DNA of 64,000 nt from Hwanghaeella grinnelliae (GCF_004005845.1 NZ_SADE01000002.1:248421-312420); one strand, 5' to 3'. Counted from the stretch's first letter, positions 18,201 to 26,662 are shown. Translations and numbers: made by a program. Notes: a model not told the origin generated them from the sequence alone.

Positions 18201-19787
18201 GTGGTGCAGGCCCCGGTATTGATCGGACAGAACGGCGACCGGCGTGTCGTCACCCATGGACCCGGTCGCTTCCTTGCCGGTTTCGGCCATCGGCTGAAGG
18301 ATCAGTTCAAGGTCTTCCAGCGACCAGCCATAGGCAACCATCCGCTGGCGGATATCGTCGCGCGACATCTCCGGCTCCGGCGCGACCTCTTCACTGCGGT
18401 CCAAGGTCTTTATGTTCCGAACCCATTCATGGAACGGCGCCTTTTCGGCGACATAATCCTTCAGTTCCCGGTCATGCAGCAGGCGGCCTTTTTTCAGATC
18501 CACCGCGATCATCTCGCCCGGGCCCAAGCGGCCTTTTTCCATGATGGTCTTTTCGTCGACCTTCACCATGCCGATTTCCGAACCGACGATCAGCAACCCG
18601 TCACCGGTGACGACATAGCGCAGCGGGCGCAAGCCGTTCCGGTCCAGACCGGCCAGAACCCATCGGCCGCCATAACCGCAGATCGCGGCGGGGCCATCCC
18701 AGGGCTCCATGATCCCGTTGGCGTATTGGTAATAGTCGCGGTGGGGTTGCGGCACCGTTTCGGACTGTTCCCACGCTTCGGGAATGAGCATGGATTTCGC
18801 TTCCGGCAAATCGCGCTTGGTGCGAACCAGTGTTTCGAACACGGCGTCCAGCGCCGAAGAATCCGAACTGCCCGGTTGGATGATCGGTTTGATGTCATCC
18901 ACGGCGTCGCCAAAGATCGGGTCGTCGAACCGGATCTCGTGGCTCTTCATCCAGTTCACGTTGCCCAGCAGTGTGTTGATCTCACCGTTATGGGCCAGCA
19001 CGCGGAAAGGCTGCGCCAGCGGCCAGGCGGGAAAGGTGTTCGTCGAATAGCGCTGATGGTAGATCGCAAAGTTCGAGACGAAGAGCTCGTCCAGCAGATC
19101 CGGATAGAAGGTCGTCAGCTGCTCCGCCAGGAACAGGCCCTTATAAATGATCGACCGGCAGCTGAGCGAACAGATATAGGCGTCCCGGATATTCTGCGCC
19201 AAAACCGCCTTCTCAATCCGGCGGCGGATGATGTAGAGATCCGTCTCGAATGCCTGATCGCTGACTTCGCGTGCGTTTTCGACCATGATCTGTTCGATTT
19301 CCGGACGGGTCGCGTTCGCCTTTTCCCCAATTACGGTGATATCGACCGGAACCTGGCGCCAACCATAAATGCGGTGGCCGCGGCGGATGATTTCGGACTC
19401 GACGATCTGGCGCACGGATTCCTGCGCCGCAAGGTCGGTGCGCGGCAGGAAAACCATGCCGACGGCGAGCAGACCCGCACCCGGTTCATGCCCGGTGCGG
19501 CGAATGTGCCGGCGGAAGAATTCCTGCGGAATTTGAACATGAATTCCGGCGCCGTCGCCGGTCTTCCCGTCGGCATCGACCGCGCCTCGGTGCCATAGGG
19601 CCTTCAATGCTTGGATGCCGGATTCAACCACGTCCCGGCGTGGGGTACCGTCGATCGAGGCGACAAGCCCGACGCCACAGGCCGAGGTTTCCGTGCTGGG
19701 CATATACAGACCGTCGCGTTCGAGGCGCTCGGCCTCCCGCCGGTAGTTTTCGACCCATGCTGCTTGATCCTGATTAGAAGAAGTCAT
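15240..19787 (-). CDS. gltB: glutamate synthase (NADPH) large subunit
   Basis: This 1515-residue subunit makes glutamate from glutamine and 2-oxoglutarate with GltD. The N-terminal glutamine amidotransferase domain begins at C37 in SACGVGLVASIDG, which becomes the N-terminal nucleophile after propeptide removal. A central domain and an FMN-binding synthase domain follow. The 3Fe-4S cluster cysteines are in CIMVRQCHSNTCPVGVC, and the C-terminal beta-helix domain has the usual GGTIVIRP and GCGSNGCEYMTGG repeats. ATG at 19785-19787 is preferred over upstream in-frame codons, as it gives the normal short propeptide. It follows gltD by 34 nt. Confidence 0.98.
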   Translation of the reverse strand: MTSSNQDQAAWVENYRREAERLERDGLYMPSTETSACGVGLVASIDGTPRRDVVESGIQALKALWHRGAVDADGKTGDGAGIHVQIPQEFFRRHIRRTGHEPGAGLLAVGMVFLPRTDLAAQESVRQIVESEIIRRGHRIYGWRQVPVDITVIGEKANATRPEIEQIMVENAREVSDQAFETDLYIIRRRIEKAVLAQNIRDAYICSLSCRSIIYKGLFLAEQLTTFYPDLLDELFVSNFAIYHQRYSTNTFPAWPLAQPFRVLAHNGEINTLLGNVNWMKSHEIRFDDPIFGDAVDDIKPIIQPGSSDSSALDAVFETLVRTKRDLPEAKSMLIPEAWEQSETVPQPHRDYYQYANGIMEPWDGPAAICGYGGRWVLAGLDRNGLRPLRYVVTGDGLLIVGSEIGMVKVDEKTIMEKGRLGPGEMIAVDLKKGRLLHDRELKDYVAEKAPFHEWVRNIKTLDRSEEVAPEPEMSRDDIRQRMVAYGWSLEDLELILQPMAETGKEATGSMGDDTPVAVLSDQYRGLHHYFRQNFSQVTNPPIDSLRERSVMSLTTRLGNLGNILDQDASQLEILELASPSLTNADYKRVRKFLGEAAVEIDCTFGAEKAGEAELREAVYRIQREAEDAVRGGAMHLVLTDQGMGDTRAAIPMILAAAAVHTHLVNTQLRTFTSIGVRTGECFDVHYYAVLIGVGATCVNAYLAEEVIGDRHRRGLFDDLTLDQAIANYQKSVSDGLLKIISKMGISIISSYRGGYNFEAVGLSRSLVAEFMPGLPSRISGIGLSGIQAQVLRQHQRAFDDDFLALPVGGFYRYRRGGESHAWEGDLIHTLQTAVAGDSYSIYRRYAEGIRNLPPVNLRDLMDFDYSGEPAPLDEVESITEIRKRLVAPGISLGALSPIAHETLSIAMNRIGAKSDSGEGGEDPARYTPRPNGDNASSAIKQVASGRFGVTAEYLNNCKEIEIKMAQGAKPGEGGQLPGFKVSKIIAKLRHSTEGVTLISPPPHHDIYSIEDLAQLIYDLKQINPEAKVCVKLVARAGIGTIAAGVAKAHADVILISGHSGGTGASPQTSIKYAGLPWELGLSEAHQVLTLNGLRHRVRLRADGGMKTGRDVVIAAILGAEEYGLGTASLVAMGCIMVRQCHSNTCPVGVCTQDQSLIDKFTGTPEKVVNLFSFVAEEVREILAGLGVRSLAEVIGRTDLLAQVNRGAEHLDDLDLNPLLVRADTGGTPAYCTLEGRNEVPETLDAQMIDDAKALFDDGEKMQLQYNVRNTYRAIGTKISSKITRQFGMTGLAPGHLHVRMRGSAGQSLGAFAVQGLKLEVLGDANDYVGKGLSGGTIVIRPITVSPLASQDNAIIGNTVLYGATAGTLYAAGRAGERFAVRNSGAVTVVEGCGSNGCEYMTGGVVTILGTVGDNFGAGMTGGMAFIYDRDGDFMHRLNPGSVSVNRLETDYWSDFCRRHIEDHFRETHSKWADGLLADWDLNRQHFWHVVPYEVIDKLEHPVSIGGDQAAVPAE

Positions 19788-19821
19788 GAAACCACCCCCT
19801 TTCCCCGCGCCGAAGCGCCCC

Positions 19822-21267
19822 TTATTCCGCGGCCGCTGCGCCAGCGGTGGCGCGCGCCTGGATGAATTCGTGAATGCTTGCGGCGGCGTCCCGGCCATCG
19901 CGGATCGCCCATACGACAAGGCTGGCGCCCCGCACGATGTCGCCGGCGGCGAAGACGCCGTCCAAACCCGTCATCTTGGTGCGATGATCGACCCGCACCG
20001 TGCCCCAGCGGGTAACCGGCAGGTCCGGGTCCCCGAACATGCCGGGCAAGTCTTCAGGATCGAAACCGAGCGCCAGGATGGCGAGATCGCAATCATGGAC
20101 TTCGGTACTGCCGTCTACCGGCTTCGGCGAACGGCGGCCGGTCGCGTCCGGGCGGCCAAGGCGCATCTGGACCGAGCGAACCCCGGTAACGTCGCTGTCG
20201 CCGACAAAGGCTTCCGGCGCGGTCAGCCAGACGAATTGCACGCCTTCTTCTTCCGCGTTCTGCACTTCGCGCTGTGATCCCGGCATGTTCAGCTTGTCGC
20301 GGCGATACAGGCATTTGACCGATTTCGCGCCTTGGCGGATCGCGGTGCGGACACAGTCCATCGCGGTATCCCCGCCGCCGATGACGACCACGTTCTTGCC
20401 TTCGGCATTCAAGCTGCCGTTTTCGAATTCCGGCACCGCGTCACCCAGGCCAACCCGATTGCTGGCGGTCAGGTAGTCCATTGCCGGAATCACATTTCCC
20501 AGGCCCCGCCCCGGCACCGCCAGGTCACGCGCCTTGTAAACGCCGGTCGCGATCAGCACGGCATCGTGCTTGTCCCGTAATTCGGCGAAGGTGATGTCTT
20601 CGCCGACACGACAGTTCAGGTGGAATTGGATGCCGCCATCGGCGAGCCAGTCGGCGCGCCGCTGGACCACTTCCTTTTCCAGTTTGAAATTCGGAATGCC
20701 ATAGACCATCAATCCGCCGACACGGTCATAACAATCATAGACATGCACTTCGTATCCGCGCCGGCGCAGCTTGTCCGCCGCGGCCAGACCACCGGGGCCG
20801 GCGCCGATGATTCCAATCGATTCCGGACGCTCCCGTTTTGGGCGAATCGGTTTGACCCAACCTTCTTCCCAGGCGGTATCGGTGATGTATTTTTCGACCG
20901 ATCCGATCGTTACCGTGCCATGGCCGGACTGTTCGATCACACAATTGCCTTCGCACAGGCGGTCCTGTGGACAAATCCGCCCGCAAACCTCCGGGAATGT
21001 ATTCGTCGCGGCGGACACTTCATATGCCTCTTCCAGGCGGCCTTCGGCGGTCAGCATAAGCCAATCGGGAATATTGTTCTGAAGCGGGCAGTGGATCTGG
21101 CAGAAGGGCACGCCACACTGCGAGCAGCGCCCGGCCTGGGCCGAAGCTTCGGCAGGCTTGTACTGCTCATAGATCTCTTCGAAATCGGCGCGGCGATCGC
21201 CGGCGGACCGCTTCGTCGGTGTCCGCTGCTGACGCGTCACAAATTTCAACATCTGATCGGTTGTCAT
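19822..21267 (-). CDS. gltD: glutamate synthase small subunit
   Basis: This 481-residue iron-sulfur flavoprotein feeds NADPH electrons to GltB. The N-terminal cluster domain has CSQCGVPFCQIHCPLQNNIP and CGRICPQDRLCEGNC. FAD binds at GIIGAGPGGLAAADKLRRRG and NADPH at VVVIGGGDTAMDCV. The C-terminal GVFAAGDIVRGASLVVWAI closes the FAD site. ATG at 21267 (MTTDQMLKFV) is chosen, because AGGAAGG lies just upstream and the extra eight residues of a longer frame are not family-like. It is first in the gltD-gltB operon. Confidence 0.97.
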   Translation of the reverse strand: MTTDQMLKFVTRQQRTPTKRSAGDRRADFEEIYEQYKPAEASAQAGRCSQCGVPFCQIHCPLQNNIPDWLMLTAEGRLEEAYEVSAATNTFPEVCGRICPQDRLCEGNCVIEQSGHGTVTIGSVEKYITDTAWEEGWVKPIRPKRERPESIGIIGAGPGGLAAADKLRRRGYEVHVYDCYDRVGGLMVYGIPNFKLEKEVVQRRADWLADGGIQFHLNCRVGEDITFAELRDKHDAVLIATGVYKARDLAVPGRGLGNVIPAMDYLTASNRVGLGDAVPEFENGSLNAEGKNVVVIGGGDTAMDCVRTAIRQGAKSVKCLYRRDKLNMPGSQREVQNAEEEGVQFVWLTAPEAFVGDSDVTGVRSVQMRLGRPDATGRRSPKPVDGSTEVHDCDLAILALGFDPEDLPGMFGDPDLPVTRWGTVRVDHRTKMTGLDGVFAAGDIVRGASLVVWAIRDGRDAAASIHEFIQARATAGAAAAE

Positions 21268-21638
21268 CGAAGCGACCCCTTCCTGCCCCAAACCTTTTGC
21301 AAGAGCACCCTACAGAGACACCCCAACGGGGCACCCTGAATGCGTAAAAGTTCTTCGCCATAATACCGGCGGAGGGGTTCTATACACAGGCACAAGGCCG
21401 CTGGCCACCGAAAACATCAATATAGTTCACATATGTTAACTATTGTTTTTGCGTTTCCGGTGGTTTTACCGCAATGCGGAACAAAGGAATCCTGCTTGAG
21501 AATCTTTTAGTCCCATTTCGGACCTTTCTGCCGCAACGCTCTTCCTTTGCAGGTCGAACCGATTCGCGATAGGCAGAAGATCACCGCACCGCAATGGCGG
21601 GAATGCCTGCTCTCAGCCACCAAAATCCGGGGGAAACC
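21268..21638. promoter_or_regulatory. 371-bp divergent regulatory gap between gltD and uppP with a 20-bp palindrome
   Basis: No gene is visible. An imperfect palindrome, TAGTTCACATATGTTAACTA (21423-21442, 18 of 20 symmetrical), sits in the only AT-rich part. It is about 156 bp before gltD and 197 bp before uppP, a plausible operator or promoter area for either. Its core CATATGTGAAC recurs at 45808-45818. I find no -35/-10 pair I would defend. Confidence 0.4.
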
Positions 21639-22472
21639 GTGGCTCTTTATCAAATGTTGATCCTGGCCATCGTCCAAGGCCTGACGGAGTTTCTGCCGAT
21701 CAGCTCATCCGGCCATCTGGTCCTGACGGGCAAGGTAATGTGTTGGCAGGACCAGGGCCTTGCAATCGACGTCGCTGTTCATGTCGGGACGCTGTTTGCT
21801 GTGGCGCTCTATTTCTGGCGGGACATCTGGATGATGATGATCGGTTTCGGCCGGTTGGTGACTGGTCGCGGCGGGCCGCAGACCAAGGTTCTGATCAGTG
21901 TCGTCGTCGGCACCATCCCGGTGGTCATCGTCGGTTTCCTGGCCAAGGATTATGTCGCCATGGCCTTCCGCGATGTGGAAATCATCGCCTGGACAACGAT
22001 CGGCTTCGGTATTTTGCTTTGGGTCGCCGACCGCGTCGGCATGACGGTCTGGCGGGTTGAGCATCTGGGCGTCGCGTCCGCGCTGATGATCGGGGTGTCG
22101 CAGGTTCTGGCATTGGTCCCCGGCACCAGCCGGTCCGGAATCACCATGACGTCGGCGCGCCTGTTGGGATTGGAACGGTCGGAAGCGGCCCGTTTCTCGA
22201 TGCTGCTGTCCATCCCGACCATTATGGGGGCGGGCCTGTTGACCGGGCTTGATATCTACGAGCAGGGCAATCTCAACTTGGGGGCGGATGTGGTCCTCGC
22301 CGCCGGCATGTCCTTTGTAGCCGGCCTGATCGCCATCGCGCTGATGATGCGCTGGCTGCGGCATGCCGGATTCGGCCCCTTCGTCATCTACCGGCTTCTG
22401 CTCGGTGCGTTCCTGCTCTACTGGGTCTATGGCTATGGCCTTAGCGAGGGGACCAGCCCGTTCTGCGGTTAG
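21639..22472 (+). CDS. uppP: undecaprenyl-diphosphate phosphatase
   Basis: This 277-residue inner-membrane enzyme removes a phosphate from undecaprenyl diphosphate and so recycles the lipid carrier for peptidoglycan and polysaccharide. It also gives bacitracin tolerance. The two signature motifs are present: QGLTEFLPISSSGHLVL near the N-terminus (E17 and the Ser cluster) and VPGTSRSGITM in the middle. At least seven hydrophobic helices are visible. The start is taken as GTG at 21639, preceded by GGGGGAA at 5 nt, because upstream ATG codons add residues without similarity. It converges with the NDUFA9-like gene. Confidence 0.95.
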   Translation: MALYQMLILAIVQGLTEFLPISSSGHLVLTGKVMCWQDQGLAIDVAVHVGTLFAVALYFWRDIWMMMIGFGRLVTGRGGPQTKVLISVVVGTIPVVIVGFLAKDYVAMAFRDVEIIAWTTIGFGILLWVADRVGMTVWRVEHLGVASALMIGVSQVLALVPGTSRSGITMTSARLLGLERSEAARFSMLLSIPTIMGAGLLTGLDIYEQGNLNLGADVVLAAGMSFVAGLIAIALMMRWLRHAGFGPFVIYRLLLGAFLLYWVYGYGLSEGTSPFCG

Positions 22473-22547
22473 AACGCCTGGGGGCCAGCCCTTTCCAGGC
22501 GCTGGTCCTTTCCTGGCATTCCATCGGCACCGAACCCGAACCGGGCG

Positions 22548-23492
22548 TTAAACTGACGCGAAACGCCCGCCCCGGCGGTAGACATCCATATAGGTCGGCA
22601 GGACCGCCTGAATCGCGGTCGGTGTCACGCCGAGCGCCGAAAGCCCTTCCGACCCGGATGACACCACATTGTCGGTTTTCAGCATTTCGACCTGATCCCG
22701 CGTCAGCGGCGCGCCCGGCAGCCAGCCGGTCAGCGTCCCCATCAACGCCGCGACAGGAAAGGGAATGGAGAGGAGGCAAGCTTTCTGCCCTGTCTCCTTC
22801 AACATCATCTCCAACAGCTCCTTAAAGCTGTATTCCGCCGGGCCGCCCAGTTCATAGGTCTTGCCCCGGGTTTCCGGTTTCGTCAGGGCGGCCATGACGG
22901 CGGCGGCCACATCCCCGACATAGACCGGCTGAAATTTGGTCTTTCCCCCGCCGATCAAGGGCAGTGCGGGCGAGAGCTGCGCCATTCCCGCAAACATGTT
23001 GAAGAAACTGTCGCGCGGCCCGAAGACAATGCTTGGGCGTAGGACAACCGCATCGGGAAAAGCCTCCCGCACCGCGGCTTCCCCCATCGCCTTGCTGCGG
23101 GCATAAGCCGCGCGGGATGTTTCGGAAGCGCCGATGGCGGAAATCTGAACGAAGGATTTCACCCCGGCCGCCGTCGCGGCACGGGCGACCCTGCCGGCCC
23201 CTTCGGCCTGGACAGCGCGGAATTTCTGCTTGCCGCCCTCGGCCAGGATCCCGACCAGATTGACGACCGCGTCGGCACCCTGGACGACGGATTGGACCGA
23301 AGCATCGTCGCGGATGTTCACCTGGATCGGCGTCACTTGCCCCACATCGCCCATCGGCTTCAGGTCAAGCGCGGCCTCGGGGTCGCGGCAGCCGACCCGC
23401 ACCCGGATTCCGGCCTGCGCTAAATCCTGCACGACCTGCCGCCCGATGAAGCCCGATCCGCCGATGACGGTGACCAATTTCGGCATTTGCAT
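22548..23492 (-). CDS. complex I NDUFA9-subunit-family protein (atypical SDR)
   Basis: A 314-residue Rossmann protein starting KLVTVIGGSGFIGRQVVQDL, with a GGSGFIGR nucleotide loop. It has ARSKAMGEAAV, and VLRPSIVFGPRDSFFNMFAGM further on. Family members resemble the mitochondrial complex I accessory subunit NDUFA9 and occur widely in alphaproteobacteria. Their NAD(P)-binding role is poorly defined, with some data linking the group to ubiquinone or complex I assembly. The start is ATG at 23492 or two codons on. The NADH dehydrogenase genes themselves are not in the window. Confidence 0.85.
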   Translation of the reverse strand: MQMPKLVTVIGGSGFIGRQVVQDLAQAGIRVRVGCRDPEAALDLKPMGDVGQVTPIQVNIRDDASVQSVVQGADAVVNLVGILAEGGKQKFRAVQAEGAGRVARAATAAGVKSFVQISAIGASETSRAAYARSKAMGEAAVREAFPDAVVLRPSIVFGPRDSFFNMFAGMAQLSPALPLIGGGKTKFQPVYVGDVAAAVMAALTKPETRGKTYELGGPAEYSFKELLEMMLKETGQKACLLSIPFPVAALMGTLTGWLPGAPLTRDQVEMLKTDNVVSSGSEGLSALGVTPTAIQAVLPTYMDVYRRGGRFASV

Positions 23493-23668
23493 CTTCCCAT
23501 ACTCTCCCTGTCATGGCGGTTCGCTTCGCCTGCCGACCCGACCGCCAAATCCGCTGCCAATCGATTTGCGATATCGCCGATATGTGATCGTACCGCAAGT
23601 TCTCCACGCTGGAAAACACGGCAACCCCCTTCTCGTCCAGGAAAGTTGAAGAAAGCGATTCTTCGGTG

Positions 23669-23697
23669 TTGACTTTATCCGTCTGCTCGCAGATACA
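23669..23697 (+). promoter_or_regulatory. promoter of tRNA-Leu(CAG)
   Basis: TTGACT (23669-23674), a 17-nt spacer and GATACA (23692-23697) end 13 nt before the tRNA 5' end. The spacing is nearly ideal for sigma-70. Confidence 0.6.
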
Positions 23698-23710
23698 CCC
23701 GGTTCGTCGG

Positions 23711-23797
<87 letters not shown>

Positions 23798-23898
23798 ATC
23801 CCGACGAAATCATCAAGATAATCGAATGAAACGTGTGATCCCGCAGCCGACCGGCTTCGGGTTTTTCGGCTTTTGCGACGGTGTTTCCGGCCGTCCGG

Positions 23899-24798
23899 TC
23901 AGTCGGGATGGACGAGGTTCAGGGTTCGGTCCGACACGCGGATATCCGCGCGGATCCCCCATTCGAACTTCAGGAAATCCTGCTCAATCCCATCCGCAAA
24001 GATCACCCCGCCGTCGTTCATTCGGGATGTGACGGCCATTCTTGTGTCGCCGGCGACCTCGCCGAACGCGAGGTCACAGCCGGTCGCCTTGCTGGGCCAG
24101 GGTTCGCGCGCGAAAAAGATCGCCCGCCGCTCTTCCGGCGAAAAGGCCGCCTGCCGCCGCGTCGCGGTCAGGATAGAGCGCGCCCAGCCGGTCAGGCCTG
24201 TCCCGGTCGAGACGACCACACCGGAGGAAGACTGATCTTCGTCCCTGCCGTCCGCCGTGATCGTGTAGCGGGCGGATTGGTGCGAACGGTGCCCGATGAA
24301 AAGCTCGTTCAGCGCGGTCAGGCTCTGGCCATCGTCCAGCGTCGCCTCGACCATCGCCCGATGCTCGATCGTTACATCTTGCGCAGCAACCCGGCGCAAG
24401 AGGACGGGGAGGCCCTTAACCGGCGTCGCGGTCAGAACCCCTTCCGAGGCTTCTTCGGCCGGCGTGACCCCGACGACCGGTTGGCCGTCGAGGTATTTCG
24501 CCAAATTTGCCACCAGTCCATCCTGCCCAACGGCGATGACGATATCCCGGTCCGCGAAGAGGAACCGGTCGAGGTCGTCACGCGTCACTTGGGCGACGAC
24601 CCAGTCCTCCGGCAGGGCCCGCTTCACCCCGTCCACCGCAGAGGCGAGCCTTTCGCTTCGCTGTTCCAGCTCCGCGAGGGTCTGGCCCCGACGGTTTAGG
24701 AAAAATTCAGCCTGACCACGGGTCGCGTGGATGGCGATCAGTTCCTCCAGTTCCGTCGGCCGCGTAACCAGTACCGCGCGTGGGGTCAGGCTGGTCAT
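23899..24798 (-). CDS. NAD kinase-like protein, co-transcribed with an SPFH protein
   Basis: A 299-residue protein with the ATP-NAD kinase layout but divergent motifs. The usual GGDGT loop is GQDGL here (91-95), and its Asp is kept. LNELFIGHR (163-171) holds the Asn-Glu pair, and STGTGLTGW (197-205) stands for the usual STPTGSTAY. With the key Asp and the NE pair kept, it may phosphorylate NAD or a related nucleotide, or only bind it. Its ATG overlaps the stop of the SPFH gene (ATGA), a sign of translational coupling. A Nudix/NrtR-type regulator is divergent from the pair. Confidence 0.75.
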   Translation of the reverse strand: MTSLTPRAVLVTRPTELEELIAIHATRGQAEFFLNRRGQTLAELEQRSERLASAVDGVKRALPEDWVVAQVTRDDLDRFLFADRDIVIAVGQDGLVANLAKYLDGQPVVGVTPAEEASEGVLTATPVKGLPVLLRRVAAQDVTIEHRAMVEATLDDGQSLTALNELFIGHRSHQSARYTITADGRDEDQSSSGVVVSTGTGLTGWARSILTATRRQAAFSPEERRAIFFAREPWPSKATGCDLAFGEVAGDTRMAVTSRMNDGGVIFADGIEQDFLKFEWGIRADIRVSDRTLNLVHPD

Positions 24799-25838
24799 TG
24801 TACCGCCCTCCCCGTTTGTGCACCCGTTTGCGGCCCCGCACCGAACAGTCCGCCGACTTGGCTCAACAGACCGGACAGCATATCCGGCGTGATCGTCAGG
24901 CTGTCGACGGACTTCACCTTGCCGGCAAATTCCTGGGCGGCCAGGGCGAAGAGAACCGCCGGCGCCACATCGCCGAACACATCCATGCGCGCCTTTTCCG
25001 CCTCCGCCTTCGCCAAATCGACGGTGCGAATGCCGTGGGCTTCCGCGTCGGCACGGATGGTCTGCATCGCCGCTTCCGCTTCCGCATCGATCCGGCGGTT
25101 GGCGGCCTCCGCCTCTACCTTCGACCGGGCGTTCGTCGCCTCACGCTGGATCAGATCCTTTTTCCTGGCCGCCAATTCAATCTGATTGTTCAGCTCGTTC
25201 TCCGCGATGGCGCGTTCCTTTTCTACGGCCTGGGCACGGCGAGCAAAGGAGGCTTCGTCGGCCTGTTGCTGCAAGCTTTCATATGTCGGCGCCTGCAGAG
25301 CACGCGCCAATTCGCTGCTGGGTGCGACGTTTGCCACGTTGACCGTCACGACCTCGAGCCCCATTGCACGGACCGAAGCTTCGGCGGCGAAAGCCTCCGA
25401 CACGACATGCTGCAACGGCGCCGCCCCCGCTTTCAGCAAGTCGCGCACACCCTGTTGCTGCAAATAGGCGTGCGTGTATTGCCGGACGAGGCCGGTCAGG
25501 ACCGCGTTGATTTGGTTGATCGGCTGCGCAACCAACGCGCCGGTTTTCAGGTCAATGGTGAAGTCGACCCGGTTTCCAAGGATCGTAGGATCCGCGACCC
25601 GCCATACCACGGCCCCTTGAACCGTGATTTCCTGAAAATCGGAGGACTGCCCCTTAACCACAAAGGTCATCTGCCTGTCATCCATCGGAATTTCCGTGAT
25701 GGACGACCCGTCGGGCATGAACCAAAAGGCCAAACCTCGACCCACATGGACTTGTTTCCCCTTGCGATAGAGTTGAACGTAGGATGACGCGTCTGCCCGC
25801 AACTGTGACACGACGGGATATCTCTTGATCTCGGCCAT
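24795..25838 (-). CDS. SPFH/band 7 domain protein
   Basis: A 347-residue protein with an SPFH domain over about 30-200 (FVVKGQSSDFQEITVQGAVVWRV, GLEVVTVNVANVAPSSELAR). A long Ala/Glu/Lys-rich coiled coil follows over about 210-300. No N-terminal membrane helix is visible, unlike flotillins and stomatins, so membrane contact must be peripheral or via partners. ATG at 25838 has GAGGAG at 8 nt. The preceding in-frame codon adds three residues. It is first of a two-gene operon with the NAD kinase-like gene. Its promoter overlaps two operator-like palindromes. Its specific role is unknown. Confidence 0.85.
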   Translation of the reverse strand: MAEIKRYPVVSQLRADASSYVQLYRKGKQVHVGRGLAFWFMPDGSSITEIPMDDRQMTFVVKGQSSDFQEITVQGAVVWRVADPTILGNRVDFTIDLKTGALVAQPINQINAVLTGLVRQYTHAYLQQQGVRDLLKAGAAPLQHVVSEAFAAEASVRAMGLEVVTVNVANVAPSSELARALQAPTYESLQQQADEASFARRAQAVEKERAIAENELNNQIELAARKKDLIQREATNARSKVEAEAANRRIDAEAEAAMQTIRADAEAHGIRTVDLAKAEAEKARMDVFGDVAPAVLFALAAQEFAGKVKSVDSLTITPDMLSGLLSQVGGLFGAGPQTGAQTGRAVQ

Positions 25839-25920
25839 GGATCTCACTCCTCGATTGGCTGGTTTCTTGGATATTCGTTTTTACGGAGGCGGGCTGTGCT
25901 TGAGAGCCGTTTCCCTTTCC

Positions 25921-25968
25921 GTTAGTGTTTTAATAACACTAACTAGTAAGTGTCGTCAACACACTAAG
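25921..25968. promoter_or_regulatory. two tandem 23-bp operators, likely NrtR-type boxes
   Basis: GTTAGTGTT-N5-AACACTAAC (25921-25943) is a perfect inverted repeat with 9-bp arms. A second copy, GTAAGTGTC-N5-CACACTAAG (25946-25968), has the same length and spacing with two changes per arm. Their centres are 25 bp apart. The second ends 4 bp before the ATG of the Nudix regulator. On the reverse strand TTGACG (25954-25959)-N18-TATTAA (25930-25935) forms a promoter for the SPFH operon that lies inside both boxes. Binding would block both genes. Confidence 0.75.
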
Positions 25969-25972
25969 AGTC

Positions 25973-26641
25973 ATGACCTATACCTACACCTATCCCCATC
26001 CGGCTGTAACCGCTGATATCGTTGTCTTTTCCGTGGAAGACGACAGGCTGAAAATTCTTCTGATCCGGCGAAAGGAAGACCCGTTCCAGGGACAATGGGC
26101 CCTGCCGGGCGGCTTCGTCGGCATCGACGAAAGCATCGACGACTGCGCGCTGCGGGAGTTGGAAGAAGAGACGGGACTGAGCGGCATCTATCTTGAGCAG
26201 CTCTATACCTTCGGCACGCCTGACCGCGACCCGCGGGAGCGGGTAATCAGCGTCGCCTATTTCGCGCTGACCCCGATGACCGGATTGACCCTGAAACACG
26301 GGTCCGACGCGATGGACGCGCAATGGCACGATATCGACGCACAGCCCGAACTGGCCTTCGATCACGGCGCGATCATCCGCCTGGCAAGGGAACGGCTGAC
26401 GGCGAAGTTGGATTATTCGACGGTGGGCCTGAAATTCATGCCGGCGGAATTTACCCTGTCCGACGTCCAATCGCTCTACGAAACGGTTTCAGGGCAGGCA
26501 CGCGACAAGCGGAATTTTCGGAAATGGATTCTATCGCTTGATATTCTTGAAGAGACCGGGCGAAAGAAATCCGACGGCGCGCATCGCCCGGCCATGCTCT
26601 ATACCCTTAAAACACCGGCTGAAATTCGGATGATTAAATAA
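25973..26641 (+). CDS. Nudix-domain transcriptional regulator, NrtR type
   Basis: A 222-residue protein. An N-terminal Nudix domain of the ADP-ribose pyrophosphatase group has a complete box at 47-69 (G-x5-E-x7-RELEEETGL). A C-terminal winged-helix segment (about 145-222, KFMPAEFTLSDVQSLYETV to RKWILSLDILEETG) is typical of NrtR regulators of NAD metabolism. NrtR proteins sense ADP-ribose or related metabolites. The box is intact, so this one may also hydrolyse its ligand. It is divergent from the SPFH/NAD-kinase-like operon and the shared gap holds two palindromes, so auto- and cross-regulation are likely. Confidence 0.87.
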   Translation: MTYTYTYPHPAVTADIVVFSVEDDRLKILLIRRKEDPFQGQWALPGGFVGIDESIDDCALRELEEETGLSGIYLEQLYTFGTPDRDPRERVISVAYFALTPMTGLTLKHGSDAMDAQWHDIDAQPELAFDHGAIIRLARERLTAKLDYSTVGLKFMPAEFTLSDVQSLYETVSGQARDKRNFRKWILSLDILEETGRKKSDGAHRPAMLYTLKTPAEIRMIK

Positions 26642-26662
26642 GCCGAGGGGCAGCGGTGCCGA

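Noticed and set aside
17085-19598. 837-codon open frame on the + strand across gltB
   Set aside because: It is the antisense of a full-length, motif-complete gltB. Long antisense frames are common in GC-rich coding DNA, and no domain is recognisable in it.
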